From Toxonevra muliebris (Eukaryota; Arthropoda; Insecta; Diptera; Pallopteridae), in assembly GCA_963691655.1 (NCBI GenBank), contig OY829326.1, positions 137,844,998-137,908,997 on the forward strand: a stretch of 64,000 nt of DNA, written 5' to 3'. Shown one piece after another: positions 45,919-56,010 of the stretch. The notes beneath the pieces were generated by a model, which saw only the letters and a list, made by a program, of their open reading frames with translations, searched no databases and had not been told where the DNA came from. Every line of letters begins with the position of its first letter. Position 1 is the first letter of the stretch. The position numbers and the translations under genes are program-made.

Positions 45919-46257
45919 CTATCACTAAGATCGACGACCTCGATAGTCTAGTGGGTAGTGCACTAGACTTTTATCTGGGAGGTTCGGGTTCGATTCCCGT
46001 CTTCGTCTGGTGGTTAATTTTCATTACTTTCTTATATTCACTATCAATATGAAGTGTATGAGAATTATAAGATAGTGTACAAGTACACACATTGGTTGGT
46101 AATGGCAAAACCACCAAGCCGATAAAAAATTGCCACACCGCCGTTCGGAATCGGCGTTAAACTGTAGGTCCAACTATGTGGTATCACAATGGGCCGTTCA
46201 GGCCTAAGTGTGTCTCTCGACAGCCACTCCAACCTAACCTAACCTATCACTAAGATC
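45919..46257 (+). mobile_element. SINE with tRNA-like head and 14-bp TSD
   Basis: The 14-mer CTATCACTAAGATC occurs at 45919-45932 and again, identical, at 46244-46257. The 311 bases between them (45933-46243) begin with a 75-base tRNA-like head (45936-46010): GATAGTCTAGTGGGTAG (A box), an anticodon-stem-like CTAGA...TCTGG with loop CTTTTA, and GGTTCGATTCC (perfect B box). The D-arm resembles tRNA-Asp/Glu and the loop tRNA-Lys, so the parent is unclear. A unique body follows, with TGGCAAAACCACCAAGCCG, ATTGCCACACCG and GTGTGTCTCTCGACAGCC. The tail is a short AACCT repeat. Head, body, tail and exact target duplication are the hallmarks of a SINE inserted by LINE machinery. The intact duplication suggests a recent insertion. 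Confidence 0.9.
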
Positions 46258-46259
46258 AC

Positions 46260-48815
46260 TGATGAGGAATTGTGGCGGATTCCGAAACGGCCGTCTGATT
46301 TGCCCGTCTCTATATACATTGTTGTTGTGATGACTACATTTGTTCATTAACCTGTTTATATATAACTTCAAATAACGAAATTGACATGAACTTAAGTCAT
46401 GACTTTGAAAATTAACCTCCAGATTTAATTTTCATAGTCTCCTAAAAAATATTTTATTTCACCTGACTTGAAGGCCAGTTAAACACACACTCTTTAGAAG
46501 GTGGTTTTGAAAATAAAAAAAAAATAGTAAAATTAAATATTTTCCATTTGAAATGAGCGAATTTCTTTTATTTTTTTAAGTACTAAAATCTTTTGTTGAA
46601 GATATATGGAAATTGTGTTTTGAAAATTTTCAAAATTGGATCATGGCATTTAGAACAGGGTCAAAATAAGTTGGATCACAGCTTTTTCAAAAGTACTACA
46701 GAACATTCAAATTTTTCTTCAGAAAATTTCAAACGTATCAGAATTCTTACAATTGAAATATTCTGAAATCAATTTGTAATGATCTGAAATTGAATTCAGC
46801 TTTTCTGAAGAACAGCTAGTTATTCATAAACTCAAATTGAATATTCTAGAATCAATTTGAAATATTTTTTTTTTTTTATTAAGTTTTAACGTTACTCCGT
46901 TGGCTTTCCCATGGGAAGGTGTGGAGATTTATTTGGCCTGATTTCCAGGTGAAACTAAATCGCTATAACTTTTAAAATATTTTAAAATTAATTTCGATTA
47001 ATTTCCAAAGTACTGTTGGAAAAGGTAAAAAAAATCAGGACTTTTAGCTGGAGTTATTTCTTCAGCTGGGTAAGGGTTAGTCAATGACAGCTCGAACTCA
47101 ACAATTTCAGCAAAAGTTTTTATACTGAGCAGGTATTTTGAAATACCTTGAAGTAAATTTTGAAGATAAAATATAATTACTTTTTAGTTCATTAGAAGTT
47201 TTTGGTCTGCTGAGTTTGAACTTGCTTTTCGAATGGTTTTGAGTACACACATATATTGAAGATGACCTGCAAAATTGGGACAAAACTTTGAGATCCAAGT
47301 AAGTCCCACCATCAAAACAACTGCAGCCATAACCTAAACTAAAAGTTAATATAATTGCTAAATATTTTGAAGTTTCCACTAATGACTTTCTCATTGTAGA
47401 TAATTAGTTAATGCTTCAATGAATGTAAATGTGGTAAGCATTTGTAAGAAATATTTAAAAATATCTCAAAAGCATTCAACTGTATACCATATTCAGAAGT
47501 ATTTTGATAAATTCAATAAAAATTTACTCAAATGTAAGAAAGTGTATTCAAAGAAATACTTTAATTTCAAATTTACTCGTGCAGCTGAGGCTAACTTTTT
47601 GGAATATTTAGATACTACATATTTGCAACACAAAATCTTCAAAGTTTTTTGTTTTTTTTTTTTTTTTTTGCACATAAGCTTCTTTTACTTTGGTAAACTT
47701 CTGTATGTGTGTTTATGTATATGCTCGTGTGTGTGTGTGTGTTAGAGTATAATATTCACATTATTTTCAACGAATATAAAACAGAATACTTCAATACAAG
47801 TTGCCAAAACTATTCGTACTCGTCGGAGCTATCAAAAAAACCAATTCATCAAAATTTAAATGCAAATTGAAATATACACACACACACATTCATACATTGT
47901 GCATCAATACATATACACACAAACACATTCACTGGCCTTACATACCGTTATGCCTGAACTTTTACTCCTCCTACCCTCTGCCTGCATATGCGCATACACA
48001 TTTCTATATGCGCACTGCAATGGAAACCAATTTAATTTGCATTTTCATTACAAAATACGATTTTCGCAATAATATCGTAATTTTGCAATTTTTGAAATTA
48101 ATTGGCACAAATACACAACAGAAGAGGAAGAAGAAGAAGAGAGGAGGAAAAAAAAGGTTGGCAAGCAGACATACGAATTCTCCGCACAGAAGCTTGAACT
48201 CCTCCTCGTTGTAGCGAAAAACTTGTAATGGCAGAAAAATAGTAGTAGAAATTGAAATGCGAAACGTAAAATGCAAATTAAATTCATTTAAATGAGTGTA
48301 AAAGTAAAGTAGTTATAAAAAGAGAAAATCGTAGAAAATAATAAATAAAACAATATTTACGTAATATTCAAAAGTAAATGATACGTATAGAGTGGAAAAA
48401 ATTAAAAAATATAGAAAAAAAAAAACAAACTGCAAAAGTGTGTTTTTATGTTTAGCTAAATAGTATGCAGTTTTGCTACGATGCAATCAAAGCAAATGCT
48501 TTGAACTGAAAAGGAAATATTATTATGTAGCGTAGCAAGTACGATTATTGACATAGATTCAAATATGGATAATCACTTTTTGTTCTAGTTCACTAATATT
48601 TGGGAAATGAAATAAATAAGGTGTAGTCGCCTTGGTGTGGTTAACGAGGACTACACCGAAAAACGTCAAGGATTTTATTTCTCGATTTGAATTCACCATT
48701 CTGATTCGGCATAAAATGTGTAGTCTTTCCATTAGTTTAAAATTTTACTACATAAACAAATTATTTGTTATTCCAATATAATTTTAGCTATGTATGTATT
48801 TTAGTGCACTCGATA
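46260..48815. other. AT-rich DNA, no gene seen
   Basis: It contains T runs (46865-46878, 47650-47668) and a (GT)n tract (47727-47742). Plus and minus open frames at 47107-48287 are low-complexity or lack recognisable motifs. Confidence 0.55.
47727..47742 (+). repeat. (GT)n microsatellite
   Basis: Sixteen bases of GT repeat. Confidence 0.95.
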
Positions 48816-48818
48816 AAA

Positions 48819-49181
48819 GACTTATAGCGTTTTCTTTTCTCAATAAAATGTTGCATTTTTTCTGCACCGTGCGAGGGCTGTCAAATTTCGTGTTCTTTTC
48901 TGAAAAAGAGGCAGCCCTTTCCAAGAGTATTGTGTTCTTTTCTAAAAAATGTTGTCTTCTGAGCGGCGAAAAATGTAACACTTTTGCACTCAATTAAATG
49001 ACGGGGTGAGAATGTTGCCCTGCAAATTAGCTGATCCTGACAGAGTAGCATTTTTATGTTCTTTTCTTGCACTAAAAAGGCAACATTTTGGCAGTGTTGT
49101 GGGCAACATTAAAAAATTGTTGCCATTGCACGAGGCAAAAAAAATGCAACATTTTGTCAAGAAAAGAAAACGCGATTAGTC
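48819..49181. mobile_element. MITE with about 50-bp inverted ends
   Basis: The left end at 48819 (GACTTATAGCGTTTTCTTTT...) and the reverse complement of the right end at 49181 (GACTAATCGCGTTTTCTTTT...) stay similar for about 50 bases, sharing AAAATGTTGCATTTTTT. TGTTCTTTTCT recurs three times inside and AATGTTGCC/GGCAACATT pairs occur, so the whole element can fold. It encodes no protein; the short frames across it are by-products. The superfamily is unassigned because no clear target duplication is seen. The next LINE fragment starts immediately after it. Confidence 0.8.
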
Positions 49182-49184
49182 ACG

Positions 49185-50155
49185 GTGCTCACCTTGCAAC
49201 TGTGCTCACAAACGCCACTAGGTCTTTCTGGGCCGGCAGGAAGCACTTTGGAAAGGCCTGGGGTCTTACTCCCAAGATGATTTTCTGGCTGTTTACTATG
49301 ATAGTTAGGTCTATTGTTGCATATGCTACACTAGTGTGGTGGCTTAGAGTCCTGTCTCTCAAACACATGGGCTATGCGTACTAATCCTTACATCTCTCTT
49401 CGTAAAGAAGGCAGCCGAAATTGCAGCTTTAAGGCTACAAGCATCATCCAACTTACTGGTCGTTTGACCATTCTTAGTAAAATTCCTAATACTCTAATGC
49501 GCTCTGTGACAGATTTTATGACTAGGGATCTAATTTTCGGCTCGAAATTTATCATTACCCTTTCGTACAGGTTCCATTGGAGTGCCCAATTTCCATTCGA
49601 AGTTGGTGAAGGAGTGTTTTGGCAGTTTGCAACAAAGTTACGCATTTTTCGGTACCTGTCCACTGTGGCATTGCAGGTAATGTAGCTGGTAGGGCTCATC
49701 TGCTCTATACACGGGCGGGACCCCCTCCGTTTTGTGGAATCGGCTGAACTAGTTTCAAATCAATCATAGAGGCGTGTGCAAAGGGGGAATGGCTTTTTTA
49801 TTGACATCTTGCTCCAGGTCTTAGACAGCCCTTCCTCTCGGTCTCATCCAATTGCTGATTCTTAATAAAGCGGATGTCAGATTGCTCATGGGCTTTCCAT
49901 CCGGCTACTACGTGATTCGATATCACCTAAGAAAATTAGGTCTGTCAAACAAGACAAAGGAGGGCGATTTTACATTCTCACATTCTGTGTGAATGTCCAG
50001 ACTTGGATAAGCAAAGAAGGTGTATTTATAGCATACCGTTTCTAACAAGCAACAAAATTAAAGCCTATTTAACAAAAACTGTTCTAGCCTTCATCAGGAT
50101 AGCAGATCGTCTTTTTTTTCTTAATTTGAGACCTTTGTACAGTGCCTGATTTTCG
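49185..50155 (+). mobile_element. LINE 3' fragment: connection, RNase H relic, CCHC
   Basis: Plus strand. FWAGRKHFGKAWGLTPKMIF and IVRSIVAYATLVWW (about 49225-49345) match the KAxWxCRRAFGKTWGLKPK...IVRPIITYASLVWW pattern after the RT. KKAAEIAALRLQASSN follows (about 49405). The RNase H region is present only as scraps around 49600-49720, without a clear catalytic motif. HILCECPDLDKQRR (about 49977-50020) is the zinc-knuckle end, then IKAYLTKTVLAFIRIADRLF (about 50058-50115). Many frameshifts. The RT is missing, truncated at or near the MITE boundary. Confidence 0.75.
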
Positions 50156-50159
50156 AGTG

Positions 50160-51310
50160 GTCCCAACCGTACCAATAATGATAAGAATGTAATCTTGTAG
50201 AATTTTGTTTACTATTTTCGCCCATTTCAGTAAACTTTTTACTATGCTAGCAAGGTTTTCTCTATTTCAGAAAACTTCCGTCCATTCCACTGACGTTTTA
50301 TTAATTTCAGTGGAATTTTGATAATAAAAAAAAAAAAAATAGATGAATATTTTCCAGTACATAAAATAAAAAGATAAATAAAAACAAAATAAATCAAATT
50401 TTAATAATAAAATGCATCGTTTACTTTAATCATTCTAATAAAATCCATCCTATCATAATATTTATTTGTTGGTTTTAATGAAATCATTTCAAAACACTCG
50501 TTGGCTCCAATAGTATCTGCTCAAATTCTTGCAGATTGTAATAAAGCATTTTTAAATATTCTTTAGTTTTATCCAACTCCATTCAAATATTCATTGATTT
50601 TAATGAACTTCTTCAAAATATTCGTGGATTTTAATGAAAACTGCTAAAATATTTATTGATTTTTACCAATCCTGTAACTCTTTGGAATTTTTGTTTATTT
50701 CAGAGAAATTTTGACATTTCATTTTAGGGGAGTTCAGTTTACTTCAAAGAATTTGAGCCCATTAACAATGAAATTTTTTCTATTCTAGTGAATTTTCCCC
50801 CATTTCAGAAGAGCTTTGTCATCACTCACCATCACAGGACAATTTTTCACATTTTACTGTAGTTTTGTCTATTCCAGTATCATTTTTATTAGTTTCAGAG
50901 AATTTTTGTTTGCTCATTTTAAAGGCAATTAATTCATCAATGTTGAATTTTTTCTGCTCTGGTCAAATTTTGTTAGTTTCGGAGAAGTTTTGTCTATTTT
51001 AGAGAAGTTTAATAAATTATTAATAGCATTTTGCCCGTTCTTGTGAATTTTTTTCCTTACATGTCAGTGGAATTAAATTCATTGTTTTGTTTATTTTATT
51101 GGGATTATTCCCATTTTAATGGAACTTTAGTTATTTCAATATAGGTGAAGTTTATTTTGTTCAATTCAGTCGAATCTTGTCCGTGTGGTTTCAGAATAGT
51201 TTCGCTCAATGGAGTTGTATTTTGTATTCCAGTGGAGTTTTTATTAATTTCAGGGAATTTTGCACAATTTAAAAGAGTAAATTCATTAATAACAGTGTAC
51301 AATAAATAGG
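50160..51310 (+). repeat. Degenerate TTTCAG/GTCTATT minisatellite
   Basis: Dozens of approximate repeats of TTTTGTCTATTTCAGTGGAA, such as TTAATTTCAGTGGAATTTTG (50298), GTCTATTCCAGTATC (50870), GTTAGTTTCGGAGAAG (50970) and TATTCCAGTGGAG (51223). A second motif, CAAAATATTCRTKGATTTTAATG, dominates 50460-50680. No coding function. A short stretch of the same repeat lies at 44390-44450. Confidence 0.75.
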
Positions 51311-51314
51311 GAAT

Positions 51315-54265
51315 TAAAACAATATCTGATTTGTTGCATAGTTTTTCTAAAGTATTTTTTGCCGTTGATCAAGAATCAGTAATTAGATCACGTCAGTTTT
51401 CGTGTATATTCGTCCTGCAAATCTTTGTTTTCTGAAATTTTAACCCTCAAGGTCCCAGCGTGTCTCTATACAGCCTTCATCAAAATGGGTGTAATCATCA
51501 CCTTAATAGTTTTTTGTTGCTACATTTTATCATATCGTTTATGGAATTCCTCAAGCTTTAAAAAAAAATGCATTAGTTATGAGTTATGATGCGTGTTACA
51601 GACGTTAGCGACAATCAAAGTCAAAAATTTGGGAAAAATAGGAAAATTAAATATTTTGATTAAAAAAAAAGAGAAAAGTGAAAAAATAAAAAAAAATAAA
51701 ATACTTCCCGTCATAGGCAGATAAAAAAACTATCCATGAGTAGGTAGGAATTTGAATTTTTTATATAAAATAGTTAATTACTTAAAACAAATTGATAAAA
51801 CGTTTTTTTCAACAACAAATACTTCTAGCCATTCAACCTTTCCGTCTTCATAAAGCCACGCCCATTAAATTTTTTAGGTTTTCGTGATAAAAATTATTCT
51901 TTTTAGATCAAAATTTATCAATCCCATTTTTTTTAAATCAATCAAAAATTTGAGAATTATTGGGTTAATAAGGTAGTGACTCGTTTTTCTTGTTTTTCCA
52001 CACAAGTTATAAAATTTTAAAGCTTTTGGATGGAAAAATAATTTTCATAAAATTTAAATATTTCAATTTTTTTGGTTTTCAACTGATTTAAGCAGTTTTG
52101 GATGAAAAAATCTTCATTTTTTTAAATAATCACGATTTTAATTTGAAGAAAACAATTTTTTTATCCAACACTGCTAAAATTCATATAGAAAAAAAAAACT
52201 AAATTGTACACAAGGCAGAAGTGAAACTTCTTGTGAGCCATTCTCTAATGAAATAAAGTAATAAAAATATTTTATTATTGATTAACAGTTTTAATCGTGC
52301 AAGCAATTCCTTTTTGCTTACCATTAATTAATATTTACAAAATTTGGGTATCAGAATTATACCAATTACCCTATTATAGTCTATTTAATTTACATACTTG
52401 AATTTACACAATTTAACTTTATTGCAATCTAAACGATTAATTCATTTAACCATTAGTGCGTTTAATTGCTTTTTCAATGTTTTTATTTCAGTGTAGTTAT
52501 TAAAACTTAATGTTGTATGCAAGAGCGAAAGGCCACTAGACTTGGGACTAGAATTACAGTAACTAAGCCATACTGATAGCTATGGGTTAAAAATGATTTA
52601 AGCTAGTACACATTTGCATATAAAAATCTTAAGACTATTACATTATCATTCGTTGCCATATCAACACTTTGGTTGTCATCGTTAAACCGAACCTTAATCC
52701 ATTTAACCTCATCTACTACTAAATACTATTATACAATATACAGTAGTAGATATACTAGTTAGTACTTTTTTTCTTTTCTGTTTTACTTTGATGACTCTGA
52801 AAGACCGTTTTTATTCCCGCATTTCTAATCGTATCAATTTCAAATCGACTACTAATTTTCTTTTTACCTTTCTTTCAATGTATTTTTCATTATTTCTTTT
52901 TCCAACTACATACCATTTACATACATTGTACATATTAAGCTGTTAGTTTATTCCACCTTTGCATGCATACCCATAACACACACGTGTGCATATTTTAGTG
53001 CTGGTATATAGTAGTAGAAGTAGTAGTAGTAGCTTAGAGATATTGTACTTTAAATTGTATTACAAAACAAAAATAAAAAATAAATAAGTAAAGTAGAGTC
53101 AAAAGGTTTTCTGTTTCATGTTCAACTGAATATGAAATGTATGAATGTATGTGCATGAATACGTACGATATATCAATGTATATGTAGATCTTTATTGTGG
53201 CGAAAAAGTGGTGCTCTCTTTACCATTTTTTTTTTTGCTTTATAGTTTTTTTTTCAACTGTACTTCACACATTTACCATTCAAATGCCACCAACAACAAC
53301 ATCAGCAGCATATCGCATACACCAACAAACTTTCCTCGCAGTAAATAGTTGCATGGATGGTAAAAAATAAAGTACAAAAGAATAAAGCAACTTTATTCCC
53401 AAGTGCATTTCCCAACAAAAACAAGTAAGAAAAAACAACGTAGAACGTGGAGGTAGTAAGTTCCTTTTTTCCTCATTCACATTCACTCACTCTTAACTAT
53501 ATACATACATATGTATATGCCATTTTCACATACACACTCACATTCACTTCTCTATAAAACATTTACTTGTGTACATTTACTTCCGTTTTCTGGCTATTGC
53601 CGCCATTGCCATCGCTGCTGCTTGCCACTTCTGCTGCCTGCCGCCATCATTTCTATTCATTTCAGTTCATTTGCTCGATTGTGTGAATCATCATCATGTT
53701 TATTGGGTTGAGTGCTTTGTATCCAGGGTTGCCATGTGTTTGTGTGTGTTTTACTTTGCCTTATACCTTTCTACAGTACTTATATGACTTTTTCTTTCTT
53801 ATACACATTTATTTTAATTTTTAAAAAGGATATTATGACATGTGACATTTGGAGGAAGGTTTCAATATGTGTATGTATGTATACAAAGGTAAAATGTATT
53901 TCACATGTATTTTATAAATTATCTTCATTAATATTTTAATATTTTTTTGCATTAAAATATTTTAAAATCTATTTGGAATCGTTTGGAGTTTTTAACGACT
54001 GATGAGTAGTTTTAAATATTTAACGATTTCATGATTAAGGTGATCATCGGCGCAATGGAGTAAATGATGAGTGCAACACATAGTGTTGCTAGTTATTCTA
54101 CAAACGAGCTCCTCAATCTAAAATTAACCACTTGGTTATGAATGGAGGGGATATTGTGCAATGTGTGCTTTTAATAATTACAGGCTTCAGTGCTCCCTTC
54201 TGCCAACTGACAGGCTAAGAAATACACAGTTTCGGGACGTGTACCGCAAAGCTTAATTAAAAGTC
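51315..54265. other. AT-rich DNA, no gene seen
   Basis: It contains a TAGTAG repeat at about 53011-53030 and T runs. Open frames at 53145-53939 lack recognisable motifs. Confidence 0.5.
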
Positions 54266-54269
54266 GTTG

Positions 54270-54933
54270 TTAAGGAACGCCATGTATGGTAGAATTCTCC
54301 GTCTCCAGCTGTCCCGGGGCACTACTCTGGTAGGCGACGCTGATGACATTGCGTTGATGGGCACTAGGAAAAGAAAATAAATTTTGGAATATATCTACAT
54401 CGATGCCATAGCTATGGTCCACTGATGGCTTAGCAAAAACCAATTGCAACTGGCTGCGCAAAAAACAGAAGCACCCCTGCTTACAGTGGAATACATGACA
54501 GTAACAGCTGCAGCCGTCATGGGGCGTTAACGAGAATACTGCCAAATGTTGGTGGCACACAGAAACGAAAATCCTCAGTAGAGGACTATTTTGTGCTATA
54601 TGCGGCGCCTAAATAAGTATAAGTGCCATCCTCATGAATGCGTGAGATTGCATCGTTACACACGCGCTGCGCACTAAGAGCAGGCTGTGCATATCTGACG
54701 TCATTTGCGTGCTCACTCACAAGATGCCAATCATCACCAAAACAACTAAACTAAAGCGCTTAAAAACGGGGCGGGCGCATCAAAACCCAAAGGAAGAGGC
54801 AAAAGTGACTGACGTGGGCGTTCGAAGAATGGCAAGAAAAATGGGATCTGTCTTCAAAGGGTATGTGGACATACGCCTTAATTCCTGTTTAAAAAGATGG
54901 AGTGACAACAAACGCCAACTGGGTTATAATTTC
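54270..54933 (+). mobile_element. R1-like LINE, 5' part of split element
   Basis: Plus strand. AMYGRILRLQLSRGTTLVGD followed by ADDIALMG (about 54277-54360): this is the RT palm, with the usual YADD/FADD tyrosine or phenylalanine replaced by Asp. Then AMVH and WLSKNQLQLAAQKTEAPLLT (about 54410-54485), matching WL..N.L.LA..KTE.VL. Further on, WDLSSKGMWTYALIP (about 54845-54885) and, in the next frame, RWSDNKRQLGYNF (about 54895-54933), the start of the CCHC region. The element is cut at 54933 by a hAT-type insertion and resumes at 55763. Confidence 0.8.
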
Positions 54934-55770
54934 CAGCGATGCCAACTTACGGGAAATTCCCCGATTTGCGGGGAATTTTACTTGGTGTGGGGAATCGGGG
55001 AATGAGCTGTTTTTTACGGGGAATTTGAAGTTGTTCAGCTTTTAGTAATTAAAGTCTGTAGAATATGCTTTGTCAAATTTTATGTAATGTAAAACGTTTA
55101 ACTTATGAAATACTTCATATTTTGGGTCTTAAAGTCTTTATCTTTTCTTAAGCAGCCTCTGCAATTTATTGGTTTGGAGAAATCGATTTTAAAAAAGCGT
55201 GCTATTCCAAAGTATTATATTTCGAAAGCATTTTGTAAAAATTTCAGAGAACGCAGAGTGCTTTCGTAGATATAGACGATTATAACGACGACTGTCAGGC
55301 AGATCAAAACAGTCGCGCGGCTCTTCGACTTCCCTTTCGGCCGTTCAGAAAGGCTTAACTATGCCTTCGTCCAGCACCTCCTCATTAACTCTTAATCACT
55401 GCTGACTAATCTGTAAACTTACAAATTACGGTCAGCCGTCATAAAGAAGATGAAGTATATTTTATATGTTAAAAACCGATAGTCAAAACTTTGAACCCGT
55501 TTTTCTCAAAACAAAGTTTCTGCCATTTTTTATTTGAGTCAAAAGAAATCCCATGTCTTCTCCTTTGAAAACTTTGATGTCCTAAAGTGGGCTGAAGCTT
55601 ATATGTTAAGAATTCCGGAGTCAGTCCCATAAAAATTTGTTTTTGTAAAATGTTTATATGGAAAGTGCGTATGAAATTATACCAGTGCGGGGAAATCGAT
55701 CGAAAGTCGGGGAATTTCTCGAGGGTTATCGGGGAGAGAGAAAAAATTAGTTGGCATCCCTGATAATGTC
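54926..55770. mobile_element. hAT-type non-autonomous element nested in LINE
   Basis: An 829-bp element (54934-55762) begins CAGCGATGCCAACTT and ends AGTTGGCATCCCTG, giving an inverted repeat CAGSGATGCCAACT with one mismatch in 14. It is flanked by 8-base direct repeats, ATAATTTC at 54926-54933 and ATAATGTC at 55763-55770 (7 of 8 match). An 8-base duplication and CAG ends are typical of hAT elements. Sub-terminal GGGGAAT/CGGGGA strings recur at both ends. No transposase motif is visible; the minus-strand frame at 55469-55774 spans the end and is not a gene I recognise. Confidence 0.85.
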
Positions 55771-56010
55771 TCACAAATACTCAGTGGACATGGCTGTTTT
55801 AGATGATATCTCCATAAAAATCATATAGTAGATGATTCAAATTGTTCAGTAAGTGGAGTTGAAGAGATGGCGAGGTACAGATTCAACCCTTAAAGAGAAG
55901 CGCTGAGAATAGCATTTGCAGTAAGCCCCTCGGTTTAGGAGTGGCCAGCAACGTCGACGACAATTAGAAGGCGTTCCAGAGTTTTGCGCCTAACATCATG
56001 ACATGATTAA
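55763..56010 (+). mobile_element. R1-like LINE, 3' part of split element
   Basis: Directly after the hAT element the frame gives SQILSGHGCFR, a stop, then YLHK (about 55770-55817). This completes the pattern GYN.(S/T)Q.LSGHG.FR.YL that began before the insertion. A degraded zinc-knuckle region follows (NCSVSGVEEMARYRFNP, about 55835-55890), then decayed C-terminal sequence. The next open stretch (56003-56269) is unrecognised and may be UTR or unrelated. Confidence 0.75.

Noticed and set aside
45936..46010. A functional tRNA gene
   Set aside because: The acceptor stem pairs at only about 4 of 7 positions and the anticodon loop is one base short. The sequence is the head of a longer unit bounded by a target duplication.
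48784..49072. Open frames on both strands around 48.8-49.1 kb
   Set aside because: They lie in a self-complementary MITE, which explains similar frames on both strands.
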